Below are positions 7,645-7,709 of a DNA stretch of 7,709 nt, one piece after another. The notes under the pieces are model-generated. The model was not told the DNA's origin, did not search any database, and saw nothing but the letters and a program-made list of their open reading frames with translations. Both the position numbers and the translations under genes were made by a program. The stretch is from assembly GCA_945787585.1 (NCBI GenBank), contig CALZIG010000106.1, forward strand, positions 1 through 7,709. Direction: 5' to 3'. This DNA comes from an uncultured Gammaproteobacteria bacterium (GTDB lineage: Bacteria > Pseudomonadota > Gammaproteobacteria > SZUA-140). The stretch's first letter is position 1, and every line of letters starts with the position of its first letter.

Positions 7645-7664
7645 GCTCGATCAAATGATCGTGC
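7645..7664. promoter_or_regulatory. 20-bp inverted repeat upstream of P450 (dyad 2)
   Basis: The core CGATCA-AA-TGATCG (7648-7661) is a perfect palindrome around AA. It extends to GC...GC on both sides with one T/T mismatch, for 20 bp in all. Its centre is 24 bp from dyad 1, with 4 bp between them, and the half-site sequence is different. Confidence 0.45.
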
Positions 7665-7680
7665 AACAAAACGGCATCGA

Positions 7681-7694
7681 ATCAGATGACTGAT
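7681..7694. promoter_or_regulatory. 14-bp inverted repeat upstream of P450 (dyad 3)
   Basis: ATCAG-ATGA-CTGAT has perfect 5-bp arms. It lies 33 bp further out than dyad 2, near the right edge of the window, and could belong to a divergent promoter beyond the edge. On its own it is weak; the cluster makes it worth marking. Confidence 0.3.
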
Positions 7695-7709
7695 AAAAAC
7701 ATAGTGTGT

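Noticed and set aside
7660..7680. Sigma-54 promoter for the P450 (TGC...TTGCA on the minus strand)
   Set aside because: The -12 element TTGCA is present, but the -24 element matches only two of six consensus positions at the required spacing.

Overview
The window looks like chromosomal DNA from a Gram-negative proteobacterium, most likely a gammaproteobacterium. The reasons are an LigA whose length and motifs track the E. coli enzyme almost residue for residue, a LexA/Y-family polymerase pair, a PilZ (cyclic di-GMP) protein, and a c-type cytochrome carrying a lipoprotein signal. I cannot name the genus. There is no mobile element, CRISPR array, tRNA or rRNA that I can see, and no gene-free stretch longer than about 230 bases.

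Left part (1-4051), all on the minus strand. Read in the direction of transcription, the order is lexA-like repressor, DinB-type translesion polymerase, PilZ-domain protein, then ligA, which runs off the left edge. lexA and dinB are 29 bp apart and form an SOS-type operon. The lexA promoter carries a perfect 10-bp direct repeat with an 11-bp period inside its -35/-10 spacer. It contains GTTC-N7-GTTC, the SOS box described for alphaproteobacteria, not the CTG-N10-CAG box of E. coli-type LexA. The PilZ gene sits where many gammaproteobacteria have zipA. It is separated from ligA by 85 bp that hold an FNR/CRP-like palindrome.

Middle (4052-4281): a 230-bp divergent intergenic region, with the lexA promoter and operator on the minus strand and a plausible sigma-70 promoter for the cytochrome gene on the plus strand.

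Right part (4282-7709): a 634-aa di-heme c-type lipoprotein on the plus strand and a soluble bacterial cytochrome P450 on the minus strand. They converge on a shared bidirectional terminator (6209-6238). The di-heme protein resembles the large cytochrome c peroxidase/RoxA-like oxygenases, a group in which rubber oxygenases and fatty-acid dioxygenases are known. With the P450 it suggests a local oxidative (lipid or isoprenoid) function, but that is inference. The 116 bp upstream of the P450 hold three separate inverted repeats, a likely regulatory cluster.

The most notable points are the alpha-type SOS box on a lexA-dinB operon in a gamma-like setting, the di-heme oxygenase-like lipoprotein beside a P450, and the dyad cluster upstream of the P450.
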